Positions 54,749 through 64,000 of a DNA stretch of 64,000 bases are shown piece after piece. Each line of letters starts with the position of its first letter. The stretch's first letter is position 1. The DNA comes from Caulobacter sp. NIBR2454 (lineage in GTDB: Bacteria; Pseudomonadota; Alphaproteobacteria; Caulobacterales; Caulobacteraceae): contig NZ_CP114871.1 in assembly GCF_027474405.1 (NCBI RefSeq), forward strand, positions 2,737,001 through 2,801,000, read 5' to 3'. A program made the position numbers and the translations under genes. Under the pieces are notes generated by a model that saw only the letters and a program-made list of their open reading frames with translations, did not search any database and was not told the DNA's origin.

Positions 54749-55987
54749 CTACGCCCCCGCCGGCAGGGTGAACGCGAACACCGCCCCCCGCCCGCCGGGC
54801 TTGGGCGCGGCCCAGATCTTGCCGCCGTGGGCCTCGATGATGGATTTGCAGATCGACAGGCCCATGCCCATGCCCGTCGCCTTGGTGGTGAAGAAGGCGT
54901 TGAACAGCTGGTCGGCCTTGTCCGGCTCGATGCCCGGGCCGGCGTCCACCACCTCGACCCGCACGCCCTCTTCGGCGCCGGGCCGGGTGCGGGCGATCAG
55001 GCGGCGGCCCACCTGCATGCAGGGCTCGCAGGCGGCCATGGCCTGGATGGCGTTGACCAGCAGGTTCATCACCACCTGCTGCAGCTGCACCGGGTCGGCC
55101 TTGACCGGCGGCAGGTCGGCGGCCAGGTCGATGATCAGCTTGATCCCGTGGGTCTCGATCTCGCGCTGCACCAGCAGGGTCGCGTCGCTGACCATGGTGT
55201 TGACGTCCAGCAGGGCCGGCTCGGGCGCGGTCTTTGTCGACATGGCGCGGATGCGGGCGATGATGCCGCTGGCGCGCTGGCCGTCCTGGATCATGCGGCC
55301 GATGGCGGCTTTCGCCTCGTTCAGGTCGGGCTCGGGCCGGTTGAGCCAGCGCAGCGAGGCCTCGCCGGTGACGATGGCGGCCAGGGGCTGGTTGACCTCG
55401 TGGGCGATGGAGGCGGTCAGCTCGCCCAGGGTCGAGACCCGCGCGGCGTGGGCCAGCTCGGCGGTGACGCGGGCCACCTCGTCCTGGGCGCGCTTGGTGT
55501 CGGTCAGGTCCACCAGGCCGATCAGCAATATGCCCCGCTCCACCGACTCGCGGGGGAAGCTGGCGGTGAACAGCACGTCGAACTCGCTGCCGTCCAGGCG
55601 GTGCAGGCGGGTGACCTGTTCGAAATACGGCTGGCCGGCCAGGGCCGCGATGACGCTTTCGGCGAAGACGTTCTCGCTGGCCACGGGCCAGTACCGATCC
55701 ACTGGCCCCAGCAGGACCTCGTGGCTCTCGGCGCCGAACTGGCTGACCGACTTGTCGTTCACGTCCAGCACGATGCTGGCCTTCATCAGCTCGCGCACCA
55801 CCTCGGGGTGCTCGACGAAATGACGGCGAAGGTCGCTGACCCCCTGCTTGCGCAGGCCATAGAGGATCTTGCCTGCGCCGCTGAAGTCCAGCTCCCAGAA
55901 GGAGACGGTCATGGCGGCGAACATGTTGCGATAGCGATACTCGCTGACGCTCAGCTGTTCTTTCACGGCCGCTTTGTCGTCCGGCAT
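54749..55987 (-). CDS. PAS-domain sensor histidine kinase, FixL-like
   Basis: The 412-residue soluble kinase has a PAS domain or domains in the N-terminal half (about 20-170), a coiled coil, then the HisKA motif TASIAHEVNQPLAAI with the phospho-acceptor His, QVVMNLLVNAIQAM (N box), VVDAGPGIEPDK and GMGMGLSICKSIIEAHGG. This H-box is typical of the FixL/DctB type. I use the ATG at 55987, which follows GGGGG-type ribosome sequence, over one at 56008. No heme-type residues can be assigned. It is divergent from the FixJ-like single-domain regulator at 56183, its likely partner. Confidence 0.9.
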   Translation of the reverse strand: MPDDKAAVKEQLSVSEYRYRNMFAAMTVSFWELDFSGAGKILYGLRKQGVSDLRRHFVEHPEVVRELMKASIVLDVNDKSVSQFGAESHEVLLGPVDRYWPVASENVFAESVIAALAGQPYFEQVTRLHRLDGSEFDVLFTASFPRESVERGILLIGLVDLTDTKRAQDEVARVTAELAHAARVSTLGELTASIAHEVNQPLAAIVTGEASLRWLNRPEPDLNEAKAAIGRMIQDGQRASGIIARIRAMSTKTAPEPALLDVNTMVSDATLLVQREIETHGIKLIIDLAADLPPVKADPVQLQQVVMNLLVNAIQAMAACEPCMQVGRRLIARTRPGAEEGVRVEVVDAGPGIEPDKADQLFNAFFTTKATGMGMGLSICKSIIEAHGGKIWAAPKPGGRGAVFAFTLPAGA

Positions 55988-56182
55988 CCCGCCCCCTTCG
56001 GTAACCATGGGGCGGGGAGTGTCTCCGCCGCGCGCCCCGCGACTTGTACGATACCGCTTAAACCCGACGCCGGGCCACGGCTTCTAAACTTCCGTATGAT
56101 TACGCCGCGGGGCCGAAAAGGGCATCTGTGGTCTCTACGAGGGGGCCTCGCTTCGCGCGCGGGCCATTCAAGGATCAGGTTT

Positions 56183-56551
56183 TTGACCACGGGTTTGCTT
56201 ATTTCGGTCGTCGATGACGACGACTCGGTCCGCGTCTCCACCGAAGGTCTGCTGCGTTCGCTCGGCTACGCCGTGCGCGGCTTTGACTCGGCCGAGGCGT
56301 TCCTGGGCTCGGACGCCGTGGGCGCCAGCGCCTGCGTGGTCTCGGACGTCCAGATGCCGGGCATGAGCGGCGTCGATCTCAAGACCGCCCTGTCGGCCCA
56401 GGGAATCGCCACGCCGGTGATTCTGATGACGGCCTTTCCCAACGACGCCACGCGCCAGAAGGCCGCCGCCGCGGGCGTGTCCTGTTTCCTGCCCAAGCCC
56501 TACCAGGCCCAGGCGCTCATCGATTGCATTGAAACGGCCCTGGCCGCCTAG
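56183..56551 (+). CDS. Single-domain FixJ-like response regulator
   Basis: The 122-residue protein is a receiver domain only: the acidic start ISVVDDDDSVR, phospho-acceptor Asp in VVSDVQMPGMSGVDL, Thr in LMTAFPND and Lys in FLPKPYQ. No output HTH is present. The start is TTG at 56183 with AGGATCAGG before it; an ATG at 56096 is open but adds 29 unsupported residues. It is divergent from the PAS kinase and likely receives its phosphoryl group. Confidence 0.85.
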   Translation: MTTGLLISVVDDDDSVRVSTEGLLRSLGYAVRGFDSAEAFLGSDAVGASACVVSDVQMPGMSGVDLKTALSAQGIATPVILMTAFPNDATRQKAAAAGVSCFLPKPYQAQALIDCIETALAA

Positions 56552-56566
56552 GGCCTGAAACGAGAA

Positions 56567-56600
56567 GCGCCCGCGAGATGGGGGAGGGTCTCGCGGGCGC
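56567..56600 (+). terminator. Perfect 12-bp hairpin after the FixJ-like gene
   Basis: Arms GCGCCCGCGAGA and TCTCGCGGGCGC flank ten bases, 15 bases after the stop. Few T residues follow, so termination strength is uncertain. Confidence 0.6.
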
Positions 56601-56869
56601 CGGGCTCTCTCTCATGACGGCTGGCCGAGCAGGCTGGGGGAGGGGGACATCCGCCCGGTCTCGCCGTCCTGATTAAGATGGGGGCCGGATCGGGCGCTGC
56701 AAGGGCGCGATAAAGGTCTCTTTGAGGCCCTTTGTGTGGCTGTTGAAACACAGGGGTATATGAAATCGTCACAACGCCCTCGGCGCCGCTTGCGTCGATC
56801 CGCCAACGCCGTGACTGTTCGGTTCCAGCAGCCGGTGTCGGGGGACGCCTGGCGCTGAAGCGTAAGAGG

Positions 56870-56907
56870 AGCGCCCTCGGTTTCGGCCGGGGGCGCTTCG
56901 TCTTTTT
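56870..56907 (+). terminator. Terminator-like stem on the plus strand
   Basis: AGCGCCC and GGGCGCT form the outer stem, with CTCGG/CCGG-type pairing inside, followed by TCTTTTT. It faces a gene on the minus strand, so its own transcript is not identified. Confidence 0.5.
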
Positions 56908-56910
56908 CCG

Positions 56911-58017
56911 CTAGCCGGTGAAGACGACCTTGGCGCCCTTCTCGACCGCCGCGGCCAGGGCCTGGGCGTCCCAGTTGGTCAGCCGCACGCAGCCGTGGCT
57001 GGCCGTCTTGCCCACCTTGGCCGGGTCGGGCGTGCCGTGGATGCCGTAGGTGTCCTTGGTCAGGTCGATCCAGGCCGCCCCCACCGGGTTGTTCGGCCCG
57101 GCGGCGATGGTCAGCTTGCCCTTGGCCCGGGCCTTGTCCGACCCGAACTTCAGGCGCGTAGAATCGAATGTGTAGGTCGGCTCCGGCGCCACCGTCCGCA
57201 CCGCCCATTCCCCGTCCGGCGCAGGGCGGTCGGAGGAGCCGACGGTGGCTGGATACACTGCGACCAGTTTGCCGCCGCCGTCATAGGCGCGGACCTGGCG
57301 GCCGGCCTTATCGACCTCCACCCGCTGCACGCGCGGCAGTTCGGCGGTCGAGACGGCCGCCACGACGATCTTCGTCCCGGCCTGGCTGAAGTCCACGCCC
57401 GGGTTCAGGGCCTGCAACAGGCCCTCGCCCATGTGGAACTTCTCGGCCAGCGCCTCCAGCGGCGAGGTGTAGCCGAGGGCCTTCAACTCGGCCTGATCGG
57501 CCAAGTCGGTGGGGATCTTCTCGACGAACGGCCCGGCCACGTCGGCCTCGGTGATCTCGTAGGCCGTCACCGCCGAGCCGGAATCGCGGGTCAGGGCTTC
57601 CCAGGTCTCCTGGGTCAGCTTGCCGTCGGCGGTCAGGCCGTTGGCCTTCTGGAAGGCGGCGATCGCCTTGTTGACGTTGTCGCCGCCCTGCCCGTCCACC
57701 ACGCCGGGCGAGAACCGGGCGCGGTCGAGCAGGACCTGAGCGCGGATCAGCATGTCGCGCTTGGCGATGGGGTCCGTGGGGTTTTCCGCGAACGCCGCGG
57801 CGTTCACCGTCTTGCCCGCCTCAGGCAGGTCATCGGGGGCGGTGATGGGGCCGGACGGCGACGGCGGCGCGGATGCGGGCGTGATGGCCGGGGGAACCTG
57901 ACCGTTAGCCATCTCGCTCGAAGCGTCGCTTTGGCTTTCTCGCGCGTTAGGGTCCGAACAAGCCACCAACGCGACGGCGCAAACGCCCGCCATCAGGATT
58001 TTGCGACCAAACACCAT
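56911..58017 (-). CDS. L,D-transpeptidase lipoprotein with peptidoglycan-binding domain
   Basis: The 368-residue protein has a lipoprotein signal (VCAVALVAC), a peptidoglycan-binding-like segment ([22 protein letters not shown]), a LysM-like region and a YkuD domain whose active site reads YGIHGTPD with [11 protein letters not shown] near the C-terminus, with the catalytic Cys. It forms 3-3 crosslinks or attaches lipoproteins to peptidoglycan. The ATG at 58017 follows AGAGGAG. Its start codon overlaps the start of the divergent VanY-like gene (CATG), so their promoters must lie within each other's coding DNA. Confidence 0.88.
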   Translation of the reverse strand: MVFGRKILMAGVCAVALVACSDPNARESQSDASSEMANGQVPPAITPASAPPSPSGPITAPDDLPEAGKTVNAAAFAENPTDPIAKRDMLIRAQVLLDRARFSPGVVDGQGGDNVNKAIAAFQKANGLTADGKLTQETWEALTRDSGSAVTAYEITEADVAGPFVEKIPTDLADQAELKALGYTSPLEALAEKFHMGEGLLQALNPGVDFSQAGTKIVVAAVSTAELPRVQRVEVDKAGRQVRAYDGGGKLVAVYPATVGSSDRPAPDGEWAVRTVAPEPTYTFDSTRLKFGSDKARAKGKLTIAAGPNNPVGAAWIDLTKDTYGIHGTPDPAKVGKTASHGCVRLTNWDAQALAAAVEKGAKVVFTG

Positions 58018-58996
58018 GCCGACTCCTCTGCCGAAACTGCGCAACAACAAGCCCCGGATTCTGCGATGGTTCCCCGCGGCGCTTCTGCTGGCGGCAGCCG
58101 GCGGCGGCGCTTTCTTCGCGATGAAGGTTTGGAGCCCCGCCTCACCTAGCCCGGCCGCCGAGCCAGGCTGGGCATCGCCCTCGGAGACCGTCGCTGAAGG
58201 CGCCATAGCCCCTTCCCCGCCGACGCTGATTCCCGCCTCCGCTCCCAACGGTTGCCGCGCGCCCGCTTTCGAGGCCGCCGCTCGCGAAAACGCCCGCACC
58301 CTCAACAGCCTCACCTGGTCGCCCTTCGGCCGCGCCGAGAACGGCTGGGCGATCTATGAAACCATTGTCGCGCACGAGATCGGCACGGCTTGCCCGGCAG
58401 GATCTCCCGGCTTCGCCCAGGCTCTGGCCGAATGGCAAAAGCAACGACGCCTCGCGGGCGACGGCCGCTTCACCACCGCCAGTTTCGACACTCTGAAAGC
58501 CGAGATGCACGCACGACGGCCCTATGTCGGCGTTCGCGCCAAGGGCGTCTGCCCCCCGCCGCCAAGCGCGGACCGCCTGGCCAACGCCACCAAGGATGAA
58601 GGCTATGGCGGCAAGGAAATCCAATTGCGGGTCGGAGCCATGGCCGCCTATCGAAAGATGGTGGCGGAAGCCAAACGCGACGGCGGCGTGGCCGCCGATC
58701 CCCGCCACCTGCAAATCTTCAGCGGCTATCGCAGTCCGGAATATGACGCCGCCCGCTGCGCGCGGGACAATAACTGCGATGGCGTGGTCCGCGCCACCTG
58801 CTCGCCCCACCGCACGGGCCTGGCCATGGACCTCTATGTGGGTGGGATGCGACCCGACTCCACCGAAGACGCCAACCGTCTGATCCAGTCGCGCAACCCG
58901 GCCTATCGCTGGCTGGTCGCCAATGCGGAGCGGTTCGGCTTCCGCAACTATCCGTTCGAGCCCTGGCACTGGGAGTATGTGCAGGAAGCCCCCTGA
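58016..58996 (+). CDS. VanY-type D-alanyl-D-alanine carboxypeptidase
   Basis: The protein of about 326 residues has one N-terminal membrane segment and a VanY/M15 domain (about 180-320) with [19 protein letters not shown], the zinc motif [13 protein letters not shown] (His and Asp) and EPWHWEYV. It trims the terminal D-Ala of peptidoglycan stems. The start at 58016 overlaps the divergent L,D-transpeptidase start; a TTG at 58001 is the alternative. Both flanking genes act on cell wall. Confidence 0.87.
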   Translation: MPTPLPKLRNNKPRILRWFPAALLLAAAGGGAFFAMKVWSPASPSPAAEPGWASPSETVAEGAIAPSPPTLIPASAPNGCRAPAFEAAARENARTLNSLTWSPFGRAENGWAIYETIVAHEIGTACPAGSPGFAQALAEWQKQRRLAGDGRFTTASFDTLKAEMHARRPYVGVRAKGVCPPPPSADRLANATKDEGYGGKEIQLRVGAMAAYRKMVAEAKRDGGVAADPRHLQIFSGYRSPEYDAARCARDNNCDGVVRATCSPHRTGLAMDLYVGGMRPDSTEDANRLIQSRNPAYRWLVANAERFGFRNYPFEPWHWEYVQEAP

Positions 58997-59052
58997 GAGC
59001 GTGACTTCGATTTAAGCGGACTCAGGCCAAGCTCGCCGATAGGAGCTTGGCC

Positions 59053-60009
59053 ATGATCCGCGCACTCGCCGCCGTCCTCGTACTGTTCGCCACACCGGCC
59101 GCTCACGCGGCATGCCTGATGACGCCCGAGGACGCCAATTTCGCCAACCGCGCCCTTGGGGCGTGGAGCACCACCGCGCGTCAGGACCTGCGCCTCCCGA
59201 CCGGGGAGCGGCCGACCATCGTGCTGTTCGACCAGACCTGCGCCTACACCCTCGGCCCGGTCGGTCCAGTCACCTGGAGCGGCGCAACCCACGGCGGGCA
59301 GGTGAAGCTGCCGGACGGCCAGGTCATCCCCGCCCGGGTCGCGTCTTTCGCCGCTCCGTTCGACAACGACCGCAAGGCCTTCTTCGTCATGGCCCTGCCC
59401 TCGGTCTGGCAGGGCGCGGGCGTCGATAGCGCGCTTGGCCTGGAAGCCCTGATGCAGGGGGTGCTCATCCACGAGATGACCCACACGCGGCAGTTCTATT
59501 TCGTCAGCCCCCGCCTGGCGGAGCTCACCGCCAAGTACGGCCTGCCCGCCGATCTGTCGGACGACAGCCTGCAGGCCGCCTTCGCCAAGGATGAGGCCTA
59601 TGTCGCCGCCTATGAAGACGAACTCGGCTCGCTGTTCCAGGCCCTGAACGCTCGCAGCGAGGCCCAGGCACGGGCCCATGCCCGCCAGGCCCTGACAAAG
59701 ATGCGCGCCCGCCGCGCCCAGTTCTTCGTGGGCGACAATGAGAAGTGGGCTCCACTCGACGACCTGTTCCTCACCATGGAGGGGCTGGGCCAGTGGGCCG
59801 CCTTCGCCTGGACCACCAACGGGCGGGGTGTCGATTCGGGAACGGCGGTGCGCGAGTTGCGCCGTGGCGGCCGGTTCTGGAGCCAGGACGAAGGGCTGGT
59901 GCTGTTCCTGGTGATCAACCGCCTGGTCCCCGACTGGCAGTCCATGGCCTTCGATCCGCAAAAGCCCCTGATGGCCGAAGAGCTGTTGGCCCTGGCGGCT
60001 GGAGGCTAG
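59053..60009 (+). CDS. Secreted HExxH-containing protein, probable zinc metallohydrolase
   Basis: The 318-residue protein has a signal peptide (about residues 1-20) and a zincin-like motif LIHEMTHTRQFYF near residue 140, where HEMTH fits HExxH. I do not recognise the family otherwise. The ATG at 59053 has AGGAG seven bases upstream. It is followed 62 bases later by a DUF3089 gene on the same strand, probably in the same operon. Confidence 0.72.
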   Translation: MIRALAAVLVLFATPAAHAACLMTPEDANFANRALGAWSTTARQDLRLPTGERPTIVLFDQTCAYTLGPVGPVTWSGATHGGQVKLPDGQVIPARVASFAAPFDNDRKAFFVMALPSVWQGAGVDSALGLEALMQGVLIHEMTHTRQFYFVSPRLAELTAKYGLPADLSDDSLQAAFAKDEAYVAAYEDELGSLFQALNARSEAQARAHARQALTKMRARRAQFFVGDNEKWAPLDDLFLTMEGLGQWAAFAWTTNGRGVDSGTAVRELRRGGRFWSQDEGLVLFLVINRLVPDWQSMAFDPQKPLMAEELLALAAGG

Positions 60010-60071
60010 ACCGCGGCCGAACGGCGCCGCATCTTCCCGCCAAACAAATGTTCGAACGGGAGGAATTGCGT

Positions 60072-61202
60072 ATGTTGAAGTCGCTTGCCGCCACCCTGGT
60101 CTTCGCCTCCGGGCTGGCCGTTTCCGCGCCAGCCCTCGCCGCACCCAACGACTATTCCAAGGACGAGAACTGGCTGTGCCGGCCGGGCCGCAAGGACGCC
60201 TGCGCGGTCGATCAGTCGACGACCATCGTTGCGGCCAACGGCGACTTAATGCGCGAAGACTTCAAGGCCGATCCCAAGGCGCCGATCGATTGCTTCTACG
60301 TCTATCCCACCGTCTCCACCGACCCCGGCGGCAACAGCGATATGGTCATCGACCACGCCGAGCGGCGGGTGGTGGAGCAGCAGCTTGCCCGCTTTGGCGC
60401 CAAGTGCCGACTGTTCGCACCGATGTACCGGCAGATCACGCTTGAGGCCTTGCGCTCCAACATGATGGGCAAGCCCATCCCCATGGATCCGCAGCTCGGC
60501 TTCAATGACGTTCGTGACGCCTGGGCCGACTATCTGAAACGCGACAACGGCGGGCGTGGCGTCGTACTGATTGGCCACAGCCAAGGCGCGCGCGTGCTGC
60601 AGGGCCTGTTGAGGGACGAGGCCGCCATGACGCCGGCCAAGGGCCGCATCGTCTCGGCCCTGATCCTGGGGATGAATACGCCGGTCGGCGCCGACAAGAC
60701 CTTCGCCAGCCTGCCGCCCTGCACGGCGGCTAGCCAGACCGGCTGCTATGTTTCCTACGTCTCGTTCCGCGAGGTCGCGCCGCCGCCGGCCAACAGCCGC
60801 TTTGGACGCGCGACGGAGCCCGGCATGACGGCGGCCTGCGTGAACCCGGCGGCGCTGGGCGGCGGATCTGCGCCCCTGAAGGCCTATCTGACCAATGGCT
60901 CCACCACGGCGCCGAACGTCTGGGTCAAGCCGGAGAAGAAGATCGACACGCCCTTCGTCGCCGTGCCCGGCCTGCTGACCGGGACCTGCGTCGAAAAGGA
61001 CGGGGCCTCGTACTTGTCGGTGAAGGTCAACGCCGATCCAGCCGACCCGCGCACGGATGTCCTGACGGGCGACGTGATCGCCAACGGCAAGGTGCTGGAC
61101 GACTGGGGCCTGCACCTCATCGACGTCAATCTGACCATGGGCAATCTGGTCGAGATCGTTGGCGCTCAGGGCGCCGCATGGGGGCACAAGGGCCACCACT
61201 GA
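60072..61202 (+). CDS. Secreted DUF3089 alpha/beta-hydrolase
   Basis: The 376-residue protein has a signal peptide (MLKSLAATLVFASGLAVSAP, ending ALAAP) and the DUF3089 features: DCFYVYPTVSTDP near residue 75, then GVVLIGHSQGARVL with the nucleophile Ser in GHSQG near residue 169. It probably acts on lipids or esters outside the cytoplasm. The ATG at 60072 follows GGGAGGA. A strong hairpin terminator follows its stop. Confidence 0.87.
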   Translation: MLKSLAATLVFASGLAVSAPALAAPNDYSKDENWLCRPGRKDACAVDQSTTIVAANGDLMREDFKADPKAPIDCFYVYPTVSTDPGGNSDMVIDHAERRVVEQQLARFGAKCRLFAPMYRQITLEALRSNMMGKPIPMDPQLGFNDVRDAWADYLKRDNGGRGVVLIGHSQGARVLQGLLRDEAAMTPAKGRIVSALILGMNTPVGADKTFASLPPCTAASQTGCYVSYVSFREVAPPPANSRFGRATEPGMTAACVNPAALGGGSAPLKAYLTNGSTTAPNVWVKPEKKIDTPFVAVPGLLTGTCVEKDGASYLSVKVNADPADPRTDVLTGDVIANGKVLDDWGLHLIDVNLTMGNLVEIVGAQGAAWGHKGHH

Positions 61203-61210
61203 ACGACGAA

Positions 61211-61236
61211 GGCCGCGCCGGTCTCCCGGCGCGGCC
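61211..61236. terminator. Bidirectional hairpin terminator between DUF3089 and DUF1328 genes
   Basis: Perfect eleven-base arms GGCCGCGCCGG and CCGGCGCGGCC flank TCTC. It lies eight bases after the DUF3089 stop and faces the convergent DUF1328 stop at 61259. Confidence 0.7.
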
Positions 61237-61258
61237 CAAGTTCGCGAGGCTAACCGCC

Positions 61259-61438
61259 TCAGCCGCCGCTGATCTTCTTGCCGGCGAAGATGCCGAGCGC
61301 CAGGAAGATCAGGAAGCCGACGACGAACAGGAAGAACAGGATCTTGGCGATGCCGGCCGCGGCGCCCGCGACCCCGCCAAATCCAAGAGCGCCCGCGATC
61401 AGAGCGACGACGGCGAAGATAAGAGCCCACTTCAGCAT
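61259..61438 (-). CDS. DUF1328 small membrane protein (59 residues)
   Basis: Translating the minus strand from the ATG at 61438 (preceded by AAGGGAG) gives 59 residues starting [20 protein letters not shown] and ending [12 protein letters not shown], the DUF1328 (YtjA-like) pattern of two membrane helices joined by a Gly/Ala linker. It is below the length at which gene finders often stop. A candidate SigT/EcfG promoter lies at 61475-61500 on the same strand, which fits the stress induction reported for this family. Confidence 0.85.
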   Translation of the reverse strand: MLKWALIFAVVALIAGALGFGGVAGAAAGIAKILFFLFVVGFLIFLALGIFAGKKISGG

Positions 61439-61474
61439 TGGTCCAACTCCCTTGTGGATAAGCTTCGAGTGGAA

Positions 61475-61500
61475 AACGGAGGCTTCGCCTTATTTGTTCC
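61475..61500 (-). promoter_or_regulatory. Candidate EcfG/SigT promoter of the DUF1328 gene
   Basis: On the minus strand GGAAC (complement at 61496-61500), 17 bases, CGTT (complement at 61475-61478), 37 bases before the start at 61438. Confidence 0.6.
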
Positions 61501-61516
61501 GGCGGCCTGACGGAGT

Positions 61517-63454
61517 ATGACCGTTCCCATGGCCGGAAAGCCCGAAAGCCCCGTCGAACCCTTCAAGCGCGCGCTGGCGCACGCCGCCCGTTCGCTCGCC
61601 GAGACGCCGGACCTTGAAGTGGTGTTCTCGGGCGACGGCCCGCAGCTTTCAGGCAACCGCGCCGTGTTGCCCCATCCGTCCCGGGACATGTCGCCCAAGG
61701 AGGCCGCGCGCATCCGCGGTCTGGCCGATCAGATGGCTCTGCGGCTGGCGCACCATGACGCCGCCGCCCACATGCGCGGCCGCCCCATCTCGCCAGACGC
61801 CATGGCCGCTTTCGAAGCCGTGGAGCAGGCGCGGATCGAGGCCATCGGCGCCAACGCCCTGGGCGGCGTGCGCGCCAACCTGACGGCGGCCCTGGAAGAC
61901 AAGATCGAACGTCAGGGCCTGACCCGCATGGACCGCACGGTCGCGCCCATGGCCGACATCCTGGGCCTGATCGTGCGCGAGCGCTTGACCGGCGACGCGC
62001 CGCCGGAGGGCAGCAAGACCCTGGTCGATCTGTTCCGCGCCGAGGTGGAGGAGAAGGCTGGCCCAACCCTCGACCGCCTGACCGGTTCGATCGCCGACCA
62101 GGCCGCCTTCGGCAAGATCGCCCGCGAGATCCTGCGCGAGCTTGGCCTGGACGAGAGCGAAGCCGACGCCACCGAATCTTCCGACGAGGACGAAGGCGAC
62201 GAGAACGAAGGCCCCACCGAGGGCGAGGACGAGAACGACGACGACGGTGAGGGCCAGCAGCCGGAGGGCTCGGCCCAGCAGGAGACCGACGCGTCAGACC
62301 AAGACGCCGAGGCTGGCGACGAGCAATCGGTCCAGACCGACGACGAAGGCGACGCTGAAGCCACCGACGAAGCGCCCGAGATGGGCGACGGCGCCAAGCC
62401 CGCACGCCCCGACAGCCGCGACGATGGCCGGGCCGAGCCGCCCTACAAGATATTCACCGCCGTCAACGATGAGGTCGTCGGCGCCGAGGACCTGTGCGAC
62501 GCCGAGGAGCTGAACCGCCTGCGCGGCTATCTGGACCAGCAGTTGTCCAGCCTGTCCTCGGTCGTCTCGCGCCTGGCCAACAAGCTGCAGCGGCGCCTGA
62601 TGGCCCAGCAGAACCGTTCCTGGACCTTCGATCTCGAGGAAGGGATGTTGGACGTCGCGCGTCTGACCCGCGTGATCATCGACCCGACGGCGCCGCTATC
62701 CTTCAAGCAGGAGGAAGATGTCGAGTTCCGCGACACGGTCGTGACCATCCTGATCGACAATTCCGGCTCTATGCGGGGGCGCCCGATCATGGTGGCGGCC
62801 GTGTGCGCCGACATCCTGGCGCGCACCCTGGAGCGGTGCGGGGTCAAGACCGAGATTCTCGGCTTCACCACCAAGGCCTGGAAAGGCGGGGCCAGCCGCG
62901 ACGAATGGATCAAGGCCGGCAAGCCGCCCGCGCCTGGCCGCCTGAACGACCTGCGCCACATTATCTACAAGGCCGCCGACGCGCCCTGGCGCCGCGCCCG
63001 CCGCAACCTCGGCCTGATGATGCGCGAAGGGTTGCTCAAGGAAAATATCGACGGCGAGGCCCTGATGTGGGCGCACCAGCGCCTGATCGGCCGGCCCGAG
63101 CAACGCCGCATCCTGATGGTCATTTCCGACGGCGCCCCCGTGGATGATTCGACCCTGTCGGTGAACTCCGGCCATTACCTGGAGCGCCACCTGCGCCAGG
63201 TCATCGGCGAGATCGAGGGCAAGAGCCCGGTCGAGCTGCTGGCCATCGGCATCGGGCACGATGTGACGCGTTACTACCGCCGCGCCGTGACTATCGTCGA
63301 TGTCGAGCAGTTAGGCGGGGTCCTGGTCGAGCAACTCGCCGGCCTGTTCGAAGAAGAACCCAAGGCCGTAGGTCGCGCCAAGGGCCTGTTGCCGCCTCTG
63401 CCCACAGTTCAGGGCGGAGCGCCAAAGTCGCGTCGCGTTGGAGTGCCTGCATGA
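61517..63454 (+). CDS. cobT: Aerobic cobaltochelatase subunit CobT
   Basis: The 645-residue protein has the CobT layout: an N-terminal region ([38 protein letters not shown]), a long acidic low-complexity middle (about 210-310, rich in Asp, Glu and Ser), and a C-terminal VWA domain with the metal-ion site [12 protein letters not shown] (DxSxS) and [11 protein letters not shown]. With CobN and CobS it inserts cobalt into hydrogenobyrinic acid diamide in the aerobic B12 pathway. The neighbouring cobS is not in the window. The next gene overlaps its stop (ATGA). Confidence 0.95.
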   Translation: MTVPMAGKPESPVEPFKRALAHAARSLAETPDLEVVFSGDGPQLSGNRAVLPHPSRDMSPKEAARIRGLADQMALRLAHHDAAAHMRGRPISPDAMAAFEAVEQARIEAIGANALGGVRANLTAALEDKIERQGLTRMDRTVAPMADILGLIVRERLTGDAPPEGSKTLVDLFRAEVEEKAGPTLDRLTGSIADQAAFGKIAREILRELGLDESEADATESSDEDEGDENEGPTEGEDENDDDGEGQQPEGSAQQETDASDQDAEAGDEQSVQTDDEGDAEATDEAPEMGDGAKPARPDSRDDGRAEPPYKIFTAVNDEVVGAEDLCDAEELNRLRGYLDQQLSSLSSVVSRLANKLQRRLMAQQNRSWTFDLEEGMLDVARLTRVIIDPTAPLSFKQEEDVEFRDTVVTILIDNSGSMRGRPIMVAAVCADILARTLERCGVKTEILGFTTKAWKGGASRDEWIKAGKPPAPGRLNDLRHIIYKAADAPWRRARRNLGLMMREGLLKENIDGEALMWAHQRLIGRPEQRRILMVISDGAPVDDSTLSVNSGHYLERHLRQVIGEIEGKSPVELLAIGIGHDVTRYYRRAVTIVDVEQLGGVLVEQLAGLFEEEPKAVGRAKGLLPPLPTVQGGAPKSRRVGVPA

Positions 63455-64000
63455 ACCGTCTCGTCCGCCTGACCGCCGCCACCGCCCTTTGCGGCGCTCT
63501 GCTGGCGAGCTGCGCGCCCGAGGCCCCGCCCCTTCTGCCGCTGGCGCCGGTTCCAGCGGGGCCCAGCTTTACGGTTCAGACCACGCCAGTTCCGCTCAAT
63601 CCAAGCGACCCGGCGCAGACCAAGATCGGCAACTTCACCTTCGCCGGCGGCATCGCGATCACCAGCAGCGATTCGACCCGCCTGCACGGCCTGTCGACGC
63701 TCACGATCCTGCCCGATCATCGAATTCTCTCGGCAAGCGACGATGGGGATGTCTTCGAGGCGCGTCTGGTGCTGGACGAACAAGATCGCCTGGTCGGGCT
63801 GAAGGACACCAAGATCGAGCCCCTCAAAGGCCTCGACGGCAAGCCATTGGCCGGCAAGGAATGGGCCGACGCCGAAGGCATGACCGTCCTGCCCAATGGC
63901 GATCGCCTGATCAGCTTCGAGCGCAACCATCGCATCTGGCGCTATCCCGCTGACGGCGGTCTGCCCGTGGTCGCCCCCTCGCCCCAGACCATCTTCCCCG
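63451..64000 (+). CDS. Phytase-like esterase lipoprotein (partial, runs off the window)
   Basis: Translating from the ATG at 63451 gives 183 residues before the window edge. A lipoprotein signal peptide ends in LLASC. The mature part contains [36 protein letters not shown] and [26 protein letters not shown] (each read in parts), which match the esterase-like domain (PF13449) of phytase-family beta-propellers. It overlaps the cobT stop by four bases, so it is probably co-translated with it; a link to B12 synthesis is not evident. Confidence 0.8.
   Translation, partial: MNRLVRLTAATALCGALLASCAPEAPPLLPLAPVPAGPSFTVQTTPVPLNPSDPAQTKIGNFTFAGGIAITSSDSTRLHGLSTLTILPDHRILSASDDGDVFEARLVLDEQDRLVGLKDTKIEPLKGLDGKPLAGKEWADAEGMTVLPNGDRLISFERNHRIWRYPADGGLPVVAPSPQTIFP

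Larger units (their letters stand above)
56552..56910. other. 359-base intergenic region with two hairpins
   Basis: It holds a perfect 12-bp hairpin (56567-56578 with 56589-56600) after the regulator, and a terminator-like stem (56870-56876 with 56891-56897) followed by T-rich sequence on the plus strand at 56901-56907. The second has no obvious gene upstream on the plus strand since the first hairpin, so a small plus-strand RNA between them is possible. No protein gene is seen. Confidence 0.45.

Overview
The window is GC-rich, densely packed chromosomal DNA from an alphaproteobacterium, most likely a member of the Caulobacteraceae (Caulobacter or Phenylobacterium type). The reasons are the gene set (ELM1-family protein, SleB-type hydrolases, nadA-nadB-nadC order, CobT, single-domain FixJ-like regulator) and four promoters matching the alphaproteobacterial general-stress sigma factor (EcfG/SigT: GGAAC, 16-17 bases, CGTT or GGTT). 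This genus call is an inference from gene content. No rRNA, tRNA or CRISPR array was seen.

Layout. 1-2056: a quorum-sensing block on the minus strand (luxR, a lux-box-like repeat, luxI, a small unknown gene and a cut-off heme oxygenase). 2164-11350: metabolic genes (glpD, a D-aminoacylase-like protein without its metal HxH motif, DUF5694, carB, a glycosyltransferase). 11388-14662: an accessory two-gene unit, a Dam-type DNA methylase overlapping a 784-residue DGQHR-domain protein, visibly more AT-rich than its surroundings. 14663-15248: no obvious gene but many stem-loops. 15249-19761: housekeeping genes (S10 peptidase, GST, greA, ELM1). 19745-25221: a surface-sugar (nonulosonic acid) cluster with five overlapping or closely spaced genes on the minus strand and one divergent cytidylyltransferase, separated by a perfect 23-bp palindrome.

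25273-36251: trxB, a SleB hydrolase, dps, a hybrid histidine kinase, the nadABC operon with two operator-like palindromes around a terminator, an acyltransferase and small stress-type genes. 36318-43969: DOPA-dioxygenase-like protein, a DJ-1/GlxA pair, TMEM175-like channel, DUF1697, DUF1003, a second SleB hydrolase, a small lipoprotein and a PadR pair. 44109-46478: an unusual operon of one secreted thiaminase-like protein followed by two LecB-type lectins. 46678-50143: MarR regulator with a short-chain dehydrogenase, then uvrB.

50143-54749: repeat-rich and accessory. It holds three copies of a 127-128 bp element with perfect 12-bp terminal inverted repeats, a low-GC gene pair (methyltransferase plus an NTF2-like/transmembrane/PLD-like protein), and two divergent XRE regulators around a 19-bp perfect palindrome. 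54749-64000: FixL/FixJ-like signalling, two cell-wall enzymes whose divergent start codons overlap, secreted hydrolases, a short DUF1328 stress protein, cobT and the start of a phytase-like lipoprotein.

The candidates for undescribed biology are the DGQHR/Dam pair, the thiaminase-like/lectin operon, and the low-GC methyltransferase/PLD-like pair.
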